A DNA stretch of 64,000 nucleotides from Rhizobium sp. Root482 (GTDB lineage: Bacteria > Pseudomonadota > Alphaproteobacteria > Rhizobiales > Rhizobiaceae). Made by a program: the position numbers and the translations under genes. Every line of letters starts with the position of its first letter. Position 1 is the stretch's first letter. Below, one piece after another: positions 26,142 to 35,480 of the stretch. Where the stretch lies: the NCBI RefSeq assembly GCF_001426565.1, contig NZ_LMFA01000022.1, positions 231,254 through 295,253 on the forward strand, written 5' to 3'. Under the pieces are notes generated by a model. It made no database searches. It saw nothing but the letters and a program-made list of their open reading frames with translations, and was not told the DNA's origin.

Positions 26142-26547
26142 TGAGATCCGCCTGGTCCATTCCAAAATGATCGAGAATCAACCGGATGTTGCGTTTGTGC
26201 GATTTGAAATAAAGATCGAACACGTCGCCCACCACCGGCACCGTGCCGACGGCCGCGTCGATGCCGAGATTGTAGAGCATCCTGACGATCTTGTGCCGTG
26301 GCACGCCCAGCCTGCGCGCCTCGTTGACGATAGCGAGGCCGATCAAGGCGCCGCCGGCATCGCCAACCACGGGAAGCAGCCCCAGCACGGAATCGGCGCC
26401 GAAGCGGATATTGGTTCCGGGAATGCGCAGCGCCGTATCCATCAGGCGCGCCGCCGCATTCAACCGGCGCAACCGACGCAATCGCTCCGCATGGTCGAAT
26501 TCCGATGAATAGCCGCGGAAGCTGAAGGCCTGGTCTGTGCTTGTCAT
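26137..26547 (-). CDS. DUF4112-family small membrane-associated protein
   Basis: A 136-residue protein with the DUF4112 pattern: LRRLNAAARLMDTALRIPGTNIRFGADSVLGLLPVVGDAGGALIGLAIVNEARRLG and a second PVVGDVFDLYFKSHKRN repeat. The two PVVGD segments and flanking hydrophobic helices suggest a membrane-inserted protein. The function of the family is unknown. Start chosen at the ATG at 26547 with AAAGGAAAACC upstream; a longer frame to 26661 lacks conserved sequence. Divergent from the DUF2161 gene. Confidence 0.8.
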   Translation of the reverse strand: MTSTDQAFSFRGYSSEFDHAERLRRLRRLNAAARLMDTALRIPGTNIRFGADSVLGLLPVVGDAGGALIGLAIVNEARRLGVPRHKIVRMLYNLGIDAAVGTVPVVGDVFDLYFKSHKRNIRLILDHFGMDQADLR

Positions 26548-26730
26548 GGTTTTCCTTTTCGCGCCGCCTCGATGACGGCATCTCCCTTTCAGATGGTAAA
26601 TGCCGGGCTGCGGCACAAGTTCCTGGAGGAAGTCCCATCGTCGCCATCCGCGCATCCACATGCCGATATTGATCTGCGCCGCAAAAGGCTTAAAACCCGG
26701 GCGATTGCTTTCGTGATTTTAAGGACGGGA

Positions 26731-27408
26731 ATGGAGACCACGCTTTATCTGCCGATCAAGCGCTTTCTCGAAGCGGCCGGCTATAGCGTCAAGGGCGAGA
26801 TCGCCGGCTGCGACCTGGTCGGGCTCAGTGACGGCGAACCGCCGATCGTGGTGATCTGCGAACTCAAGCTCAGCTTCAATCTCGAACTGATCCTGCAGGC
26901 GGTCGACAGGGCCGCGGCCAGCGACGAGGTGTGGATCGCAGCACGTGTTTCGGCGAAGGGCAAGGGACGCGAAAGCGACCGGCGCTACCGCGACCTCTGC
27001 CGCCGATTGGGTTTCGGCATGCTTGGGGTGGCCGATAGCGGACAGGTCGATATTCTCGTGAGCCCCATCTCCGCCCTGCCGCGCAGAAATACGCGCAAGC
27101 GCTCGCGGCTGGTCGATGAACACCGGCGCCGGAAGGGCGACCCCACCGTCGGCGGCAGCACGCGCGCGCCGATCATGACCGCCTATCGCCAGCAGGCTCT
27201 TGCCTGCGCCGCCGCCATGCGTGACGGTCCCTTGCGCCCCCGCGACCTGAAGGCTCTCGCTCCCAAGGCCGGGGCGATCTTGCGGGATAATGTCTATGGC
27301 TGGTTCGAACGCATCGATCGTGGCATCTACGGCCTGACCCTGGCCGGCGCTGAGGCGCTTTTACGCTGGCCGCCTGCCGCGGACGAGTCCGCCATAAAAA
27401 TCGGATAG
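26731..27408 (+). CDS. DUF2161 protein (PD-(D/E)XK-like)
   Basis: A 225-residue protein of the DUF2161 family, which begins ETTLYLPIKRFLEAAGYSVKGEI and contains GCDLV..PPIVVICELKLSFNLELILQAVDR. The D..E-x-K arrangement (aspartate of CDLV, ECLK-type ELK) resembles a PD-(D/E)XK nuclease-fold core, with a helix-turn-helix-like C terminus (RPRDLKALAPKAGAILRDNVYGWFERIDRGIYGLT). I infer DNA or nucleotide phosphodiester chemistry only weakly. Start is the ATG at 26731, with AAGGACGGGA directly upstream; the upstream in-frame ATG at 26572 adds a non-conserved tail. Convergent with the serine hydrolase gene. Confidence 0.78.
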   Translation: METTLYLPIKRFLEAAGYSVKGEIAGCDLVGLSDGEPPIVVICELKLSFNLELILQAVDRAAASDEVWIAARVSAKGKGRESDRRYRDLCRRLGFGMLGVADSGQVDILVSPISALPRRNTRKRSRLVDEHRRRKGDPTVGGSTRAPIMTAYRQQALACAAAMRDGPLRPRDLKALAPKAGAILRDNVYGWFERIDRGIYGLTLAGAEALLRWPPAADESAIKIG

Positions 27409-27424
27409 TCCGGGTTTCGGCGGC

Positions 27425-28573
27425 TTAGACCGCTGAGGCGGCGGAGATCCTGCGCAGCATTGCTACGATCGCCTGATCGAGTGCCGCATCGGTCGGTTGC
27501 GCCTGCGAGGAAAGCTTGACGATGACCGTGTGCGTCGAGGGATCGATCCAGATCCACTGGCCGTGAATACCGATCGCGGCAAGCTCCCCGCCCTCTGTCT
27601 CATACCAGTAGTTGCGATAGCTTCCCTGCGGAAAAAGGTCCGCCTGGTCGCCCTTCGCCCAGGTTTCGCGGCTGCCGCCGGTCCAGAGATCCTCGACCCA
27701 TTCCGGCTCGACGAGACCGGCACCCTTCCGGCGGACGAGGTCGCCGGCAAGCCCCAGGTCCCGGGCGGTGACCGACATGCCGCCGGCAGCCCGCGCCGTG
27801 CCGATGCGATCGACAGTGACCATGGCATCGGACCGGGCGCCCAGCGGTTTCCACAGATACAGGCTCATCATCTCCGCAAGACGCATGCCGCCGGCACGCT
27901 CGAGAACGATGCCTGCGAGATCGGTATTGGGCGAGCGATAGGCATGTCGTGTGCCATGCGGCTCGGTGCCCTTGCCGATGCTGCGGAGAAATTCCGGCAG
28001 ATCCGGCGCCGGGTCCTCCGGTCGGTCGGGGTTCCACGCGGTGGCGCGCCGGTAGCGCTCATAGCCGCCGGATTTATCCAGATAATCCTCGACGAAATCG
28101 ACGCTGACTTCCATGTCGAACAATTGCTGCACGGTGGCATCCGCATAGGCCGAACCGGCGATCTCCGGCAGGTAATCGACGACGGGCCTGTCGAACGACA
28201 GGCGGCCCTTTGCCGAAAGGATGCCGGCAAGAAGGGCGGTCAGTGATTTTGAGACGGAGAAGATGATATGCGGGCGATGGGGATCGGAATGATCCGCAGA
28301 CCATTCCGCGACGATGCGGCCTTCCCGCATGACGACGAGTTCATCGGTTTCGGTTGCGCTCAGAAAGGCATCGAGCGTTTGCGGCGCGCCGTCGAGCCCG
28401 GTGATCTCGAGGGCTGCAAGCGCGCCGAGGGAAAGCGCCGGCGGCTCGTCCCGGCGGTTCGCTTCGATGACCGCCGAGGGCACGATTTCGCCGACATTCT
28501 GGAAGGACCATCGGCAAAAGGGGGCCGTGCGCCAATTGGCGAGCGTCACGTCGCGGCGCTTGAAATCCGTCAT
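27425..28573 (-). CDS. Class C beta-lactamase / 6-aminohexanoate-hydrolase-like serine hydrolase
   Basis: A 382-residue serine hydrolase of the DD-peptidase fold. The SxxK motif is S106-V-S-K109 (FSVSKSLTALLAGIL), the second motif is YRSPNTD and the region PHGTRHAYRSPNTDLAGIVLERAGG is typical of the EstB/NylB group rather than of true AmpC. No signal peptide is seen, so it probably acts in the cytosol on amides or esters. It is the last gene of the minus-strand pot-like operon, 47 bp after the acetylpolyamine-hydrolase-like gene, so its substrate may be an amide of an amine imported by that transporter. Start at the ATG at 28573 is preceded by AAGGA; 28582 is an alternative. Confidence 0.83.
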   Translation of the reverse strand: MTDFKRRDVTLANWRTAPFCRWSFQNVGEIVPSAVIEANRRDEPPALSLGALAALEITGLDGAPQTLDAFLSATETDELVVMREGRIVAEWSADHSDPHRPHIIFSVSKSLTALLAGILSAKGRLSFDRPVVDYLPEIAGSAYADATVQQLFDMEVSVDFVEDYLDKSGGYERYRRATAWNPDRPEDPAPDLPEFLRSIGKGTEPHGTRHAYRSPNTDLAGIVLERAGGMRLAEMMSLYLWKPLGARSDAMVTVDRIGTARAAGGMSVTARDLGLAGDLVRRKGAGLVEPEWVEDLWTGGSRETWAKGDQADLFPQGSYRNYWYETEGGELAAIGIHGQWIWIDPSTHTVIVKLSSQAQPTDAALDQAIVAMLRRISAASAV

Positions 28574-28620
28574 TGCCTGCATCCTTCAACACGATCGCCG
28601 GGCCGCAAAGCGGACGGCCG

Positions 28621-29652
28621 TCAGGCGCCTTCGAAACCGGTGAGCACGCCCACCGCATTGACGCCGATTTCGGCGACCGCATAGCCGCCTTCCATGACGA
28701 ACAGGGTCGGCAGGTTCAGCCGGGCGATGCGCTCGCCGATCCGGGGGTAATGTTCGGTCTTCAGCCTGAACTGGCTGATCGGATCCTTCTCGAACGTATC
28801 GACGCCGAGCGAGACCACGACGACATCCGGATTATAGGCGACGAGCTTGCCGCAGGCCTCTTCCAGCGTCTCGCTCCAGCGCGCCCAGTCGGTCCCGAAG
28901 CGCATCGGATAATTGAGGTTGTAGCCTTCGCCCTCGCCTGAACCGCGCTCATTCGCATGGCCGAGAAAATAGGGATATTCCTGCATCGGATCGGCATGCA
29001 GGTTGATCACCTGCACATCGGCGCGGGAATAGAAGATTTCCTGCGTGCCGTTGCCATGGTGATAGTCGACATCGAGGATGGAAACGCGCTTGGCGCCGTT
29101 GTCGCGGAAGCGCTGCGCCGCCACGGCCGCATTGTTGATATAGCAGTAGCCGCCCATGAAAGCCGAGCCGGCATGATGGCCGGGGGGCCGGCAGAGCGCG
29201 AAGGCGGCGCGCTCGCCCTCCTCGACCAGATCGGCCGCCGTCAGCGCCGTGTCATGCGAGGATTTGATCGCATCCCAGGAGCCCTCGACGATACCGCAGC
29301 CGGCATCGAAGGAGTAATAGCCGAGCAGGCCATCGATGAATTCCGGCGGCACGTCGCCGCGAAGTCCGCGCGTCGGCCAGGCATAGGGCAGTGCCGTGCC
29401 GGAGCGGCCTTCGGCCGTCCAGCGGTTCCAGATCGTCGGCAGGAAGTCGAGATAATCCTGGCGGTGTACGCGGGCAGCGGTCGTCAGGTCGTGATCCTGG
29501 GGTTCGAAGATCGGCCCGAGCCCGACGGTGCGGATGCGGTCGCAGACATATTCCGCGCGCGAGGTCAGCTCATAGCCGGGAACGATGGCGCCGGCGACTA
29601 GTTCGGACTGGTCGGCATGGCCGCGATGGCGGGGCGAAAAGACAGTTTTCAT
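28621..29652 (-). CDS. Histone deacetylase-family acetylpolyamine amidohydrolase-like protein
   Basis: Zinc-dependent deacetylase fold, 343 residues. The active-site motifs RPPGHHA, DVDYHHGNG and a GGY near the C terminus (VMEGGYAVAE) are intact. Bacterial members near polyamine transporters are usually acetylpolyamine amidohydrolases (AphA/APAH) that release acetate from N-acetylputrescine or related acetylamines. Length agrees with that group. The gene lies 74 bp downstream of the binding-protein gene, with a strong hairpin between, and upstream of the serine hydrolase. Start is the ATG at 29652; the longer frame at 29691 lacks support. Confidence 0.88.
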   Translation of the reverse strand: MKTVFSPRHRGHADQSELVAGAIVPGYELTSRAEYVCDRIRTVGLGPIFEPQDHDLTTAARVHRQDYLDFLPTIWNRWTAEGRSGTALPYAWPTRGLRGDVPPEFIDGLLGYYSFDAGCGIVEGSWDAIKSSHDTALTAADLVEEGERAAFALCRPPGHHAGSAFMGGYCYINNAAVAAQRFRDNGAKRVSILDVDYHHGNGTQEIFYSRADVQVINLHADPMQEYPYFLGHANERGSGEGEGYNLNYPMRFGTDWARWSETLEEACGKLVAYNPDVVVVSLGVDTFEKDPISQFRLKTEHYPRIGERIARLNLPTLFVMEGGYAVAEIGVNAVGVLTGFEGA

Positions 29653-29686
29653 GGCGATACTCTTGGGGATACGCGTCGGCTGGTGG

Positions 29687-29715
29687 GACACCCCGCGCGT
29701 CAGACGCGGGGTGTC
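29687..29715. terminator. Strong hairpin after the polyamine-type binding-protein gene
   Basis: Perfect 11-bp inverted repeat GACACCCCGCG / CGCGGGGTGTC around a 7-nt loop lies 12 bp after the binding-protein stop and 35 bp before the next start. No T-run. Hairpins of this kind often stop or protect the abundant binding-protein message, and the other two binding-protein genes in the window are followed by one too. Confidence 0.75.
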
Positions 29716-29726
29716 GTATCGAAGGC

Positions 29727-30761
29727 CTATTTCTGCAGTTCGGTCCAGATCTTCGTATAGAGTTCCTGGACCTCCGGCGGGCAGGTCATGGAGGGAACGG
29801 CATTTCCGGCGAATTCCGCCGGAATATCGATCTCCGGAGCGCCCTTCATGTCGGCCGGCATGAATTCGTCGGAACCGGCTATGCCGTTGGCATAACGATG
29901 AAAGCCGGAATTCATGCCAGCATTTTCCGGGTCCATCATGAAGTTCTGGAAGAGCTTGGCGTTCTCGACGTTCTTGGCGTCCTTGAGCACGGCAAGATTA
30001 TCGCTCCAGCCGACAAAGCCTTCCTTGGGGTAGCCATATTTGATGGCCGGGTTCTTCAGGCGCTGGCGGAAGGCCGAGCCGTTCCAGTCGCTGGATGCGG
30101 AGAAATCCCCCGAGCCCATCTTCTCGACCGTGCCGTATTCCATCGCCACCCAATCGGGCTTGGCCTTGATCAGCGTATCGCGCACCTTCTTGAGGATCGT
30201 GAGGTCGCCGGTGCATTTGGTGCCGCCGTTATAGAGCACCGCGGCGTCCATCACGTCGTTCATTTCCGGAACGACATTGACCTTGCCCTTCAGTTCGTCC
30301 GGCGTGTCGAAGATGATGGCCCAGGTATTGATGTCTCCCTTATAGACGTCGGTGTTGACGACGGTCCCGACCGTGCCCATCGCCCACGGCACCGTATATT
30401 TGCGGCCCCTGTCGAATTCCGGATCCACCCATTCCTTGGCGACGTTCTTGAAATTCTCCATCTGGCTCGGATTGGTTTCGAGGAAAAGGCCCTCGGAAAT
30501 CCAGATCGGAATATAGTTCTGCGACGGCACGACCATGTCGAAGCCGGAGCCCCCCTGGCGCACCTTGGCAAGAGCCGTGTCGTTGGAATCATAGTCGGTG
30601 ATGGTCACCTTGACCTTGTATTCATCCTCGAACTTCTTGATCATTTCGGGGCTGGTGTAATTGCCCCAATTGTAGATGTTGAGTTCGCCCTCGGCACGGG
30701 CAAGGCCCGTCGACGCCAGAAGTGCGGCCGTCAAGGCCATGGTCGCGGTCATGCATTTCAT
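29727..30761 (-). CDS. Spermidine/putrescine-type ABC substrate-binding protein
   Basis: Periplasmic binding protein of the PotD/PotF family (SBP_bac_8). A 23-residue signal peptide (MKCMTATMALTAALLASTGL then ARA|EGE) precedes the mature sequence; the GELNIYNWGNYTSPEMIKKFEDEY start and the GFDMVVPSQNYIPIWISEG and VGTVVNTDVY segments are characteristic. The total of 344 residues is normal. It is the fourth gene of an ATPase-permease-permease-binding protein unit, downstream of two permeases, which is the reverse of the usual E. coli order. The ligand could be a diamine, an amino-alcohol or an N-acylated amine; sequence alone does not decide. Confidence 0.9.
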   Translation of the reverse strand: MKCMTATMALTAALLASTGLARAEGELNIYNWGNYTSPEMIKKFEDEYKVKVTITDYDSNDTALAKVRQGGSGFDMVVPSQNYIPIWISEGLFLETNPSQMENFKNVAKEWVDPEFDRGRKYTVPWAMGTVGTVVNTDVYKGDINTWAIIFDTPDELKGKVNVVPEMNDVMDAAVLYNGGTKCTGDLTILKKVRDTLIKAKPDWVAMEYGTVEKMGSGDFSASSDWNGSAFRQRLKNPAIKYGYPKEGFVGWSDNLAVLKDAKNVENAKLFQNFMMDPENAGMNSGFHRYANGIAGSDEFMPADMKGAPEIDIPAEFAGNAVPSMTCPPEVQELYTKIWTELQK

Positions 30762-30779
30762 GTTGCTGTTCCCTTTCTG

Positions 30780-31580
30780 TTAGACGCGTTTTCGATTGAC
30801 GAAAAAGAACACCGTGACGACGCCGATCGACAAAAGCAGGAACACTGTCGAAATCGCGTTCATTTCCGGCGTGATGGTGCGGCGGATCTGGCCGAGCATA
30901 TAGGTCGGCAGGGTATCCTGGCCGGCGGATTTGACGAATTGGGTGATGACCACATCATCAAGCGAGATGACGAAGGCAAGCATGAAGCCGGCAAGAATGC
31001 CGGGCCAGAGCAGCGGCAGCGTCACGTAGCGGAAGGCCTTCCACGGCGTCGCGTAGAGATCGGCGGCCGCCTTTTCCAGCGTCAGGTCCATATTCTCCAG
31101 CCGCGCCCGGATCGGCAGATAGGCAAAGGGGATGCAGAAAGCCGTATGGGCGGCAATGAGATAACCGAGGCCGGAATAGCCGGTCCAGATCTTGATGCGG
31201 GCAAAGAAGATCAGCAGCGCCACGGCGGTGACGATTTCCGGGATCATCAGCGGCTGGTTGATGAAGGCATATTTCAGCGTCAGACCGCGGTAGGGTTCGG
31301 TTCGCGTGGTCGCCAGCGCCGCCATGGTCGCGGCGATCGTGGCGACGGTGGCGGCCACGGCGGCGATCTGCAGCGAGCGCAGCGAGGCGTCGATCACCTG
31401 CTGGTTTTCAAAGGCCCGGGCAAACCAGCGCAGGGAGAAGCCATCGAAGGAAGAGAGCGATTCACCGGCATTGAAGGCGTAGAAGACCAGCACGATGATC
31501 GGCAGGTAGAGCGCGAAGAAACAGCCGATGGCGATGGCCGTAAAGCCCCTCTGGCGCTGGACCGAAAAAGCCTTAGCCAT
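30780..31580 (-). CDS. Polyamine-type ABC permease (PotC-like)
   Basis: Second inner-membrane permease of the importer, 266 residues, about six membrane helices and the EAA loop ENMDLTLEKAAADLYATPWKAFRYVTLPLLWPGIL. The start ATG at 31580 overlaps the end of the first permease gene by 8 bp (ATGGCTAA), so I use it instead of the longer frame at 31613. The C-terminal helix runs up to FFFVNRKRV. Translationally coupled to its partner. Confidence 0.91.
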   Translation of the reverse strand: MAKAFSVQRQRGFTAIAIGCFFALYLPIIVLVFYAFNAGESLSSFDGFSLRWFARAFENQQVIDASLRSLQIAAVAATVATIAATMAALATTRTEPYRGLTLKYAFINQPLMIPEIVTAVALLIFFARIKIWTGYSGLGYLIAAHTAFCIPFAYLPIRARLENMDLTLEKAAADLYATPWKAFRYVTLPLLWPGILAGFMLAFVISLDDVVITQFVKSAGQDTLPTYMLGQIRRTITPEMNAISTVFLLLSIGVVTVFFFVNRKRV

Positions 31581-32493
31581 GCCGCGCCCCTTGCGAACCC
31601 GCATTGCGGACATAAAACAGCAGCGCCACCATGACGATCAGCATCAGGGTGATCGACAGGGCCGAGCCGAGCGGCCAGTTGCGGCCCTGCCCGAACTGCA
31701 ATTCGATCAGGTTTCCGAGCATCAGGTTCTTGCCGCCGCCGAGAATGCTGGGCGTGACATAGGCGCCGAGCGCGGGAATGAAGACAAGGATGGAGCCGGC
31801 GACGATGCCCGGCTTGACGAGCGGAATGATGATCCGCCGGAGCACCCGGAACGGCGTCGCATAGAGATCGTAGCCGGCCTCGACGAGGCGGAAGTCGAGT
31901 TTTTCCATGCTGGCATAGAGCGGCAGCACCATCAGCGGCAGATAGACATAGACCATGCCGACCAGAATGGCGCCGTCGGTGAACAGCATCTGCATTGGCC
32001 TGCCGATCAGGCCGAGATCGATCAGCAATGTGTTGATCAAGCCCTCATTGCGGATGATCTCCAGGATGGCGAAAGTGCGGATGAGCAGATTGGTCCAGAA
32101 CGGGATGGTGATCAGGAACAGCCAGAGCTCGCGGCTTCTTTCCGGACGGGTGGCGATGAAATAGGCCGTCGGAAAACCAACAAGAAGTGTCAGCACGGTT
32201 GTCATCAGCGACAGGCCGGCAGAACGCAGGAAGATCGAGACATGCGCATCGGCCAGCGACAGCGTGTCATCGAATATATCCTTTTCCAGAACCACGCCGA
32301 TCCAACCCTCGAGCGAGAACCGCCAGGCGACATCGCCATAGGGGCCGGGCGTCAGGAAGGAATAGAGAAGGACGATCAGCAGCGGGCCGGAGGCGGCGAC
32401 GAGAATGATCAAGAGGGCGGGAAGCGAAAGCAGCCAGCGCTTGCGGATATCCCGGCTCTGTTCGGCGTCGATCGGTCCGGCCGGCTGGGTCAT
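31573..32493 (-). CDS. Polyamine-type ABC permease (PotB-like)
   Basis: First permease of the importer, 306 residues, starting MTQPAGPIDAEQSRDIRKRW and holding six membrane helices. The EAA loop is MEKLDFRLVEAGYDLYATPFRVLRRIIIPLVKPGI. Begins 1 bp after the ATPase stop codon on the same strand and overlaps the next permease by 8 bp, so all four genes of the importer are read together. Confidence 0.92.
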   Translation of the reverse strand: MTQPAGPIDAEQSRDIRKRWLLSLPALLIILVAASGPLLIVLLYSFLTPGPYGDVAWRFSLEGWIGVVLEKDIFDDTLSLADAHVSIFLRSAGLSLMTTVLTLLVGFPTAYFIATRPERSRELWLFLITIPFWTNLLIRTFAILEIIRNEGLINTLLIDLGLIGRPMQMLFTDGAILVGMVYVYLPLMVLPLYASMEKLDFRLVEAGYDLYATPFRVLRRIIIPLVKPGIVAGSILVFIPALGAYVTPSILGGGKNLMLGNLIELQFGQGRNWPLGSALSITLMLIVMVALLFYVRNAGSQGARHG

Positions 32494-32494
32494 C

Positions 32495-33595
32495 TCAGTT
32501 CCTCAAGACCCGGGCGGCATTGGCCTCAAGCGCGATGCCGACCCTGTCGCCTTCGGCAAACCGCGCTGTCTGCAGCGGCTTGTTCTGCTCACGCAGGATA
32601 AACAGGCTCTCGCCGTCCGAAAGTCGGACATGATAATGCGTGTCGGTACCGAAATAGACGATCGTCTCCAGCGTTCCTGTCATCTGGGAGGCGCCGGGCT
32701 GGTCGGGCGCGCAAAGCGTGGCATGCTCCGGTCGCAGCACCACAGTTACCTCGCCCTGCGGGTGGAAGTCCGTGGGAACTGTGGCCGATATCCTGCCGGC
32801 GACCTCCGTGTCGACGGTCGCAACGCCGCCTGCCAGCGTTTCGATCCGGCCCTTCAGGAAATTGGTCTCGCCGATGAAATCGGCAACGAAGCGATCCGAC
32901 GGCGCGTCATAAATCTCGCGCGGATTGCCGACCTGCAGGATGCGGCCGGACGACATGACCGTGATCCGGTCCGACATGGTCAGGGCTTCCTCCTGATCAT
33001 GGGTGACGAAGATGAAGGTGATGCCGGTTTCCGCCTGCAGCCGCTTCAGTTCGATCTGCATATCCTTGCGCAGCTTGTAGTCCAGCGCCGAGAGCGGCTC
33101 GTCGAGGAGCAGCACCTTCGGCTGCGGGGCAAGCGCTCGCGCCAGCGCCACGCGCTGTTGCTGGCCACCGGAAATCTGGCTGGTGCGCCGGTCCGCCAGC
33201 GCCTCCATGCGCACCAGTTTCAGCATGGCGGCGACGCGGTCCCTGACCTCCTGCTTGGGCCTGCCGAGCATGGTCAGCCCGAAGCCGATATTTTCGGCCA
33301 CCGTCATATGCGGAAACAGCGCATAGCTCTGGAAAACCGTGTTGATCGGCCGCTTGAACGGCGGCATGGCGGCGATATTCTCGCCATTCAGCATGATCTC
33401 ACCGGATGTGGGAAACTCGAAGCCGGCGATCAGCCGCAGCAGGGTCGTCTTGCCGCAGCCGGACGGGCCGAGAAGCGTGAAGAATTCGTTCTGGCGGATA
33501 GAGACCGACGCTGAATCGACGGCGGCAAAGGCAAATTCGCCATAACCGAATATCTTGGAAACATTACGTATTTCGACCGCGTTCACATCCGCCAT
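32495..33595 (-). CDS. Polyamine-type ABC transporter ATPase (PotA-like)
   Basis: ATP-hydrolysing subunit of the importer, 366 residues: Walker [10 protein letters not shown] (43-51), signature [17 protein letters not shown], Walker [12 protein letters not shown] and a C-terminal TOBE domain (about 280-366). It is the first gene of the minus-strand operon; its upstream region holds a 6-bp inverted repeat at 33674-33694. Substrate assigned by the binding protein family. Confidence 0.93.
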   Translation of the reverse strand: MADVNAVEIRNVSKIFGYGEFAFAAVDSASVSIRQNEFFTLLGPSGCGKTTLLRLIAGFEFPTSGEIMLNGENIAAMPPFKRPINTVFQSYALFPHMTVAENIGFGLTMLGRPKQEVRDRVAAMLKLVRMEALADRRTSQISGGQQQRVALARALAPQPKVLLLDEPLSALDYKLRKDMQIELKRLQAETGITFIFVTHDQEEALTMSDRITVMSSGRILQVGNPREIYDAPSDRFVADFIGETNFLKGRIETLAGGVATVDTEVAGRISATVPTDFHPQGEVTVVLRPEHATLCAPDQPGASQMTGTLETIVYFGTDTHYHVRLSDGESLFILREQNKPLQTARFAEGDRVGIALEANAARVLRN

Positions 33596-33673
33596 CTGCG
33601 GTACTCACCATCACATCAACTGCTGTTCCCGCCTTTTCGGCTTGGCGCTAGGTGACCACAGGCCCCACGCATT

Positions 33674-33694
33674 GACAACCGGATTCTCGTTGTC
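33674..33694. promoter_or_regulatory. Inverted repeat upstream of the polyamine-type importer operon
   Basis: GACAAC and GTTGTC are perfectly complementary arms 9 bp apart, about 80-100 bp upstream of the ATPase start and 16 bp beyond the amidohydrolase stop. A dyad of this size could be an operator for the operon. Single copy, so weakly supported. Confidence 0.3.
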
Positions 33695-33709
33695 GGCAAA
33701 AAATATTTA

Positions 33710-35380
33710 TCAGGCGGAAAAACTGACGCGGCCGCCGCAGATGGTCGTGACCGGCCTCACCTCATGCATGGCCTCCGGGGGCACCTCCTCAAGGTTGCGG
33801 TCAAGGATGACGAGATCGGCGAGATAGCCCTTTTTTACCCTGCCCTTTCGGTCCTCCTTGAACTGCGCATAGGCACCCTCGACGCAATAGGCGGAAAGCG
33901 CTTCCATGAGCGAGAAGGACTGGTCCGGGTCGGTTTCTGCCCAGCACTTGCGGGTCACGGCCGCCTCGATGCCGACAAGCGGGTCGATCGGCGAAACGGG
34001 CCAGTCGGACGCAAAGCAAAGATGGGCGCCGGCCTCCTTCAACGTCCGCCAGGCATAGCTCCATGGCCAGCGATGGCGGCCGATGCGCGAGACGGTGGGC
34101 TCCAGCGGCACGCCGGCGCAGCCCGGCGGATGCGGCGGCTGCATCGAGGCGATGACGCCGAGTTCGGCAAAGCGCCTGATGTCGTCCGGGTGCACCACTT
34201 CGATATGCTCGATGCGATGGCGGCTGTCGCGGGCGCCGTTTGCCTGCCGTGCCGCCTCATAGCCGTCGAGCACCGCCCGCACGGCCCCGTCGCCGATGGC
34301 ATGAACGGCGATCTGCAGGCCGCGCCGATCGGCCTCTACCGCAACAGCGCGAAAAGTCTCGGGCGTGAACAGGCCCTCGCCGCAATCGCCCGGCTTGTCG
34401 GCATAGGGTTCGACCATCACCGCCGTCCAGCTGTCGAGCACGCCGTCATAGAACAGCTTGACGACGCCGGAAGACAGCCAGTCGCTATCGAAGCGGCGGG
34501 CCAGATCCGAGGCTTTTTCCAGCATGTCGAGCGACATGAAATTCTTGAAGTGGAAGGGGATCGATACCCGGCACTTAAGGCCGCCGTCTTCCTTCTCGAT
34601 CGCCGCCAGCAGTTCCAGCTGGTAGAGATTGCCATCCATGTTCTGGATGGTGGTGATGCCGTGGCTGGCGCAATAGTCGATCCCGCGCCGCATGACCGCC
34701 ATGTCCCGGCGAAAGACCTCGGCATCCGGATAGGGATCGGGCTCGCCGCCTGTGGACAAACCGAGCCGGTAACGGTCGAAGCCGCCGGCCGCCAGCACCG
34801 GACCGAAGGCCTCCATCTCGCGCAATTCGCCGGTCGCCAGCCCATCCTTCCCCATGACGACCTCGTTGCCGGGGCCGACGTCTTTCCCATGGAGCAGCCC
34901 GGCAAGTTCGAGCGCTTTCGTATTGGCCCAGACGGTGTGGTGATCCGGCGCGACCAGCGCCAGCGGCTGGTCGGGAAGAATGTCGTCGAGATGCCGGCGG
35001 GTCAGCCGGTCGCTATCGCCGAGGATGGTATAATCCGCTCCCTGTCCGAACAGGACTTTTTCGCCGCTGCGGCTTGCTGCATAGGCACGCACCGCTTTCG
35101 TCAGGGCCGGCAGTCCGCTCACGCCGGCAAGCTGGAGATGATCGAGTTCGGCGGCACCGGAAAACAGATGCATGTGGTTTTCGGAAAATCCCGGAAGCAC
35201 CGAGCCGCCATTGGCATCGATGACCTGGGTACCCTCGCCGCGCAATGCTTCGATCTCATCCCGGGCGCCGACCATGACGATCCGGCCGGCGGCGAGCGCC
35301 ACGGCCTCGGCGCGCGGATTGTCGCCGTCAAGCGTCAGGACGCGCCCATTGAGAATGATGATATCGGCCGTCTGGGTCAT
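33710..35380 (-). CDS. YtcJ-like amidohydrolase
   Basis: A 556-residue metal-dependent amidohydrolase of the YtcJ/LAF3 family, with the composite-domain start IIILNGRVLTLDGDNPRAEA, the FSENHMHL motif (NHMHL instead of DxHxH), KLFYDGVLDSWTA (carboxylated-lysine-like K), HAIGDGAVRAVLDG, ASDWPVSP and a C-terminal RVSF. Members hydrolyse amides or imides; substrate unknown. Start is the ATG at 35380, since the upstream alternative is a TTG without a clear ribosome site. It lies between the importer operon and the kinase/aminotransferase gene, all on one strand, with three 14-bp iterons immediately upstream. Confidence 0.85.
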   Translation of the reverse strand: MTQTADIIILNGRVLTLDGDNPRAEAVALAAGRIVMVGARDEIEALRGEGTQVIDANGGSVLPGFSENHMHLFSGAAELDHLQLAGVSGLPALTKAVRAYAASRSGEKVLFGQGADYTILGDSDRLTRRHLDDILPDQPLALVAPDHHTVWANTKALELAGLLHGKDVGPGNEVVMGKDGLATGELREMEAFGPVLAAGGFDRYRLGLSTGGEPDPYPDAEVFRRDMAVMRRGIDYCASHGITTIQNMDGNLYQLELLAAIEKEDGGLKCRVSIPFHFKNFMSLDMLEKASDLARRFDSDWLSSGVVKLFYDGVLDSWTAVMVEPYADKPGDCGEGLFTPETFRAVAVEADRRGLQIAVHAIGDGAVRAVLDGYEAARQANGARDSRHRIEHIEVVHPDDIRRFAELGVIASMQPPHPPGCAGVPLEPTVSRIGRHRWPWSYAWRTLKEAGAHLCFASDWPVSPIDPLVGIEAAVTRKCWAETDPDQSFSLMEALSAYCVEGAYAQFKEDRKGRVKKGYLADLVILDRNLEEVPPEAMHEVRPVTTICGGRVSFSA

Positions 35381-35431
35381 GATGAGCTCGCGCAATCAAA
35401 AGAGAAAGCGCGAGCTAAGCCGATCCGCTGC

Positions 35432-35473
35432 CCAAATTCAACCGGGCAAATTTGACAGGCCAAATTCAATAGG
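35432..35473. repeat. Three tandem 14-bp iterons
   Basis: Three perfectly phased direct repeats with consensus SCAAATTYRAYMGG begin at 35432, 35446 and 35460. They fill most of the 100-bp gap between the kinase/aminotransferase stop (35481) and the amidohydrolase start (35380). Regular spacing suggests cooperative binding of a regulator at the amidohydrolase promoter; 14 bp is not a multiple of the helical turn, so successive sites would sit on different helix faces. Confidence 0.7.
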
Positions 35474-35480
35474 CATTTGC

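Noticed and set aside
28621-29652. Acetoin utilisation protein AcuC as identity of the histone-deacetylase-fold gene
   Set aside because: No acetoin genes nearby; the polyamine-type importer next to it makes an acetylpolyamine amidohydrolase more likely, though the fold alone cannot separate them.
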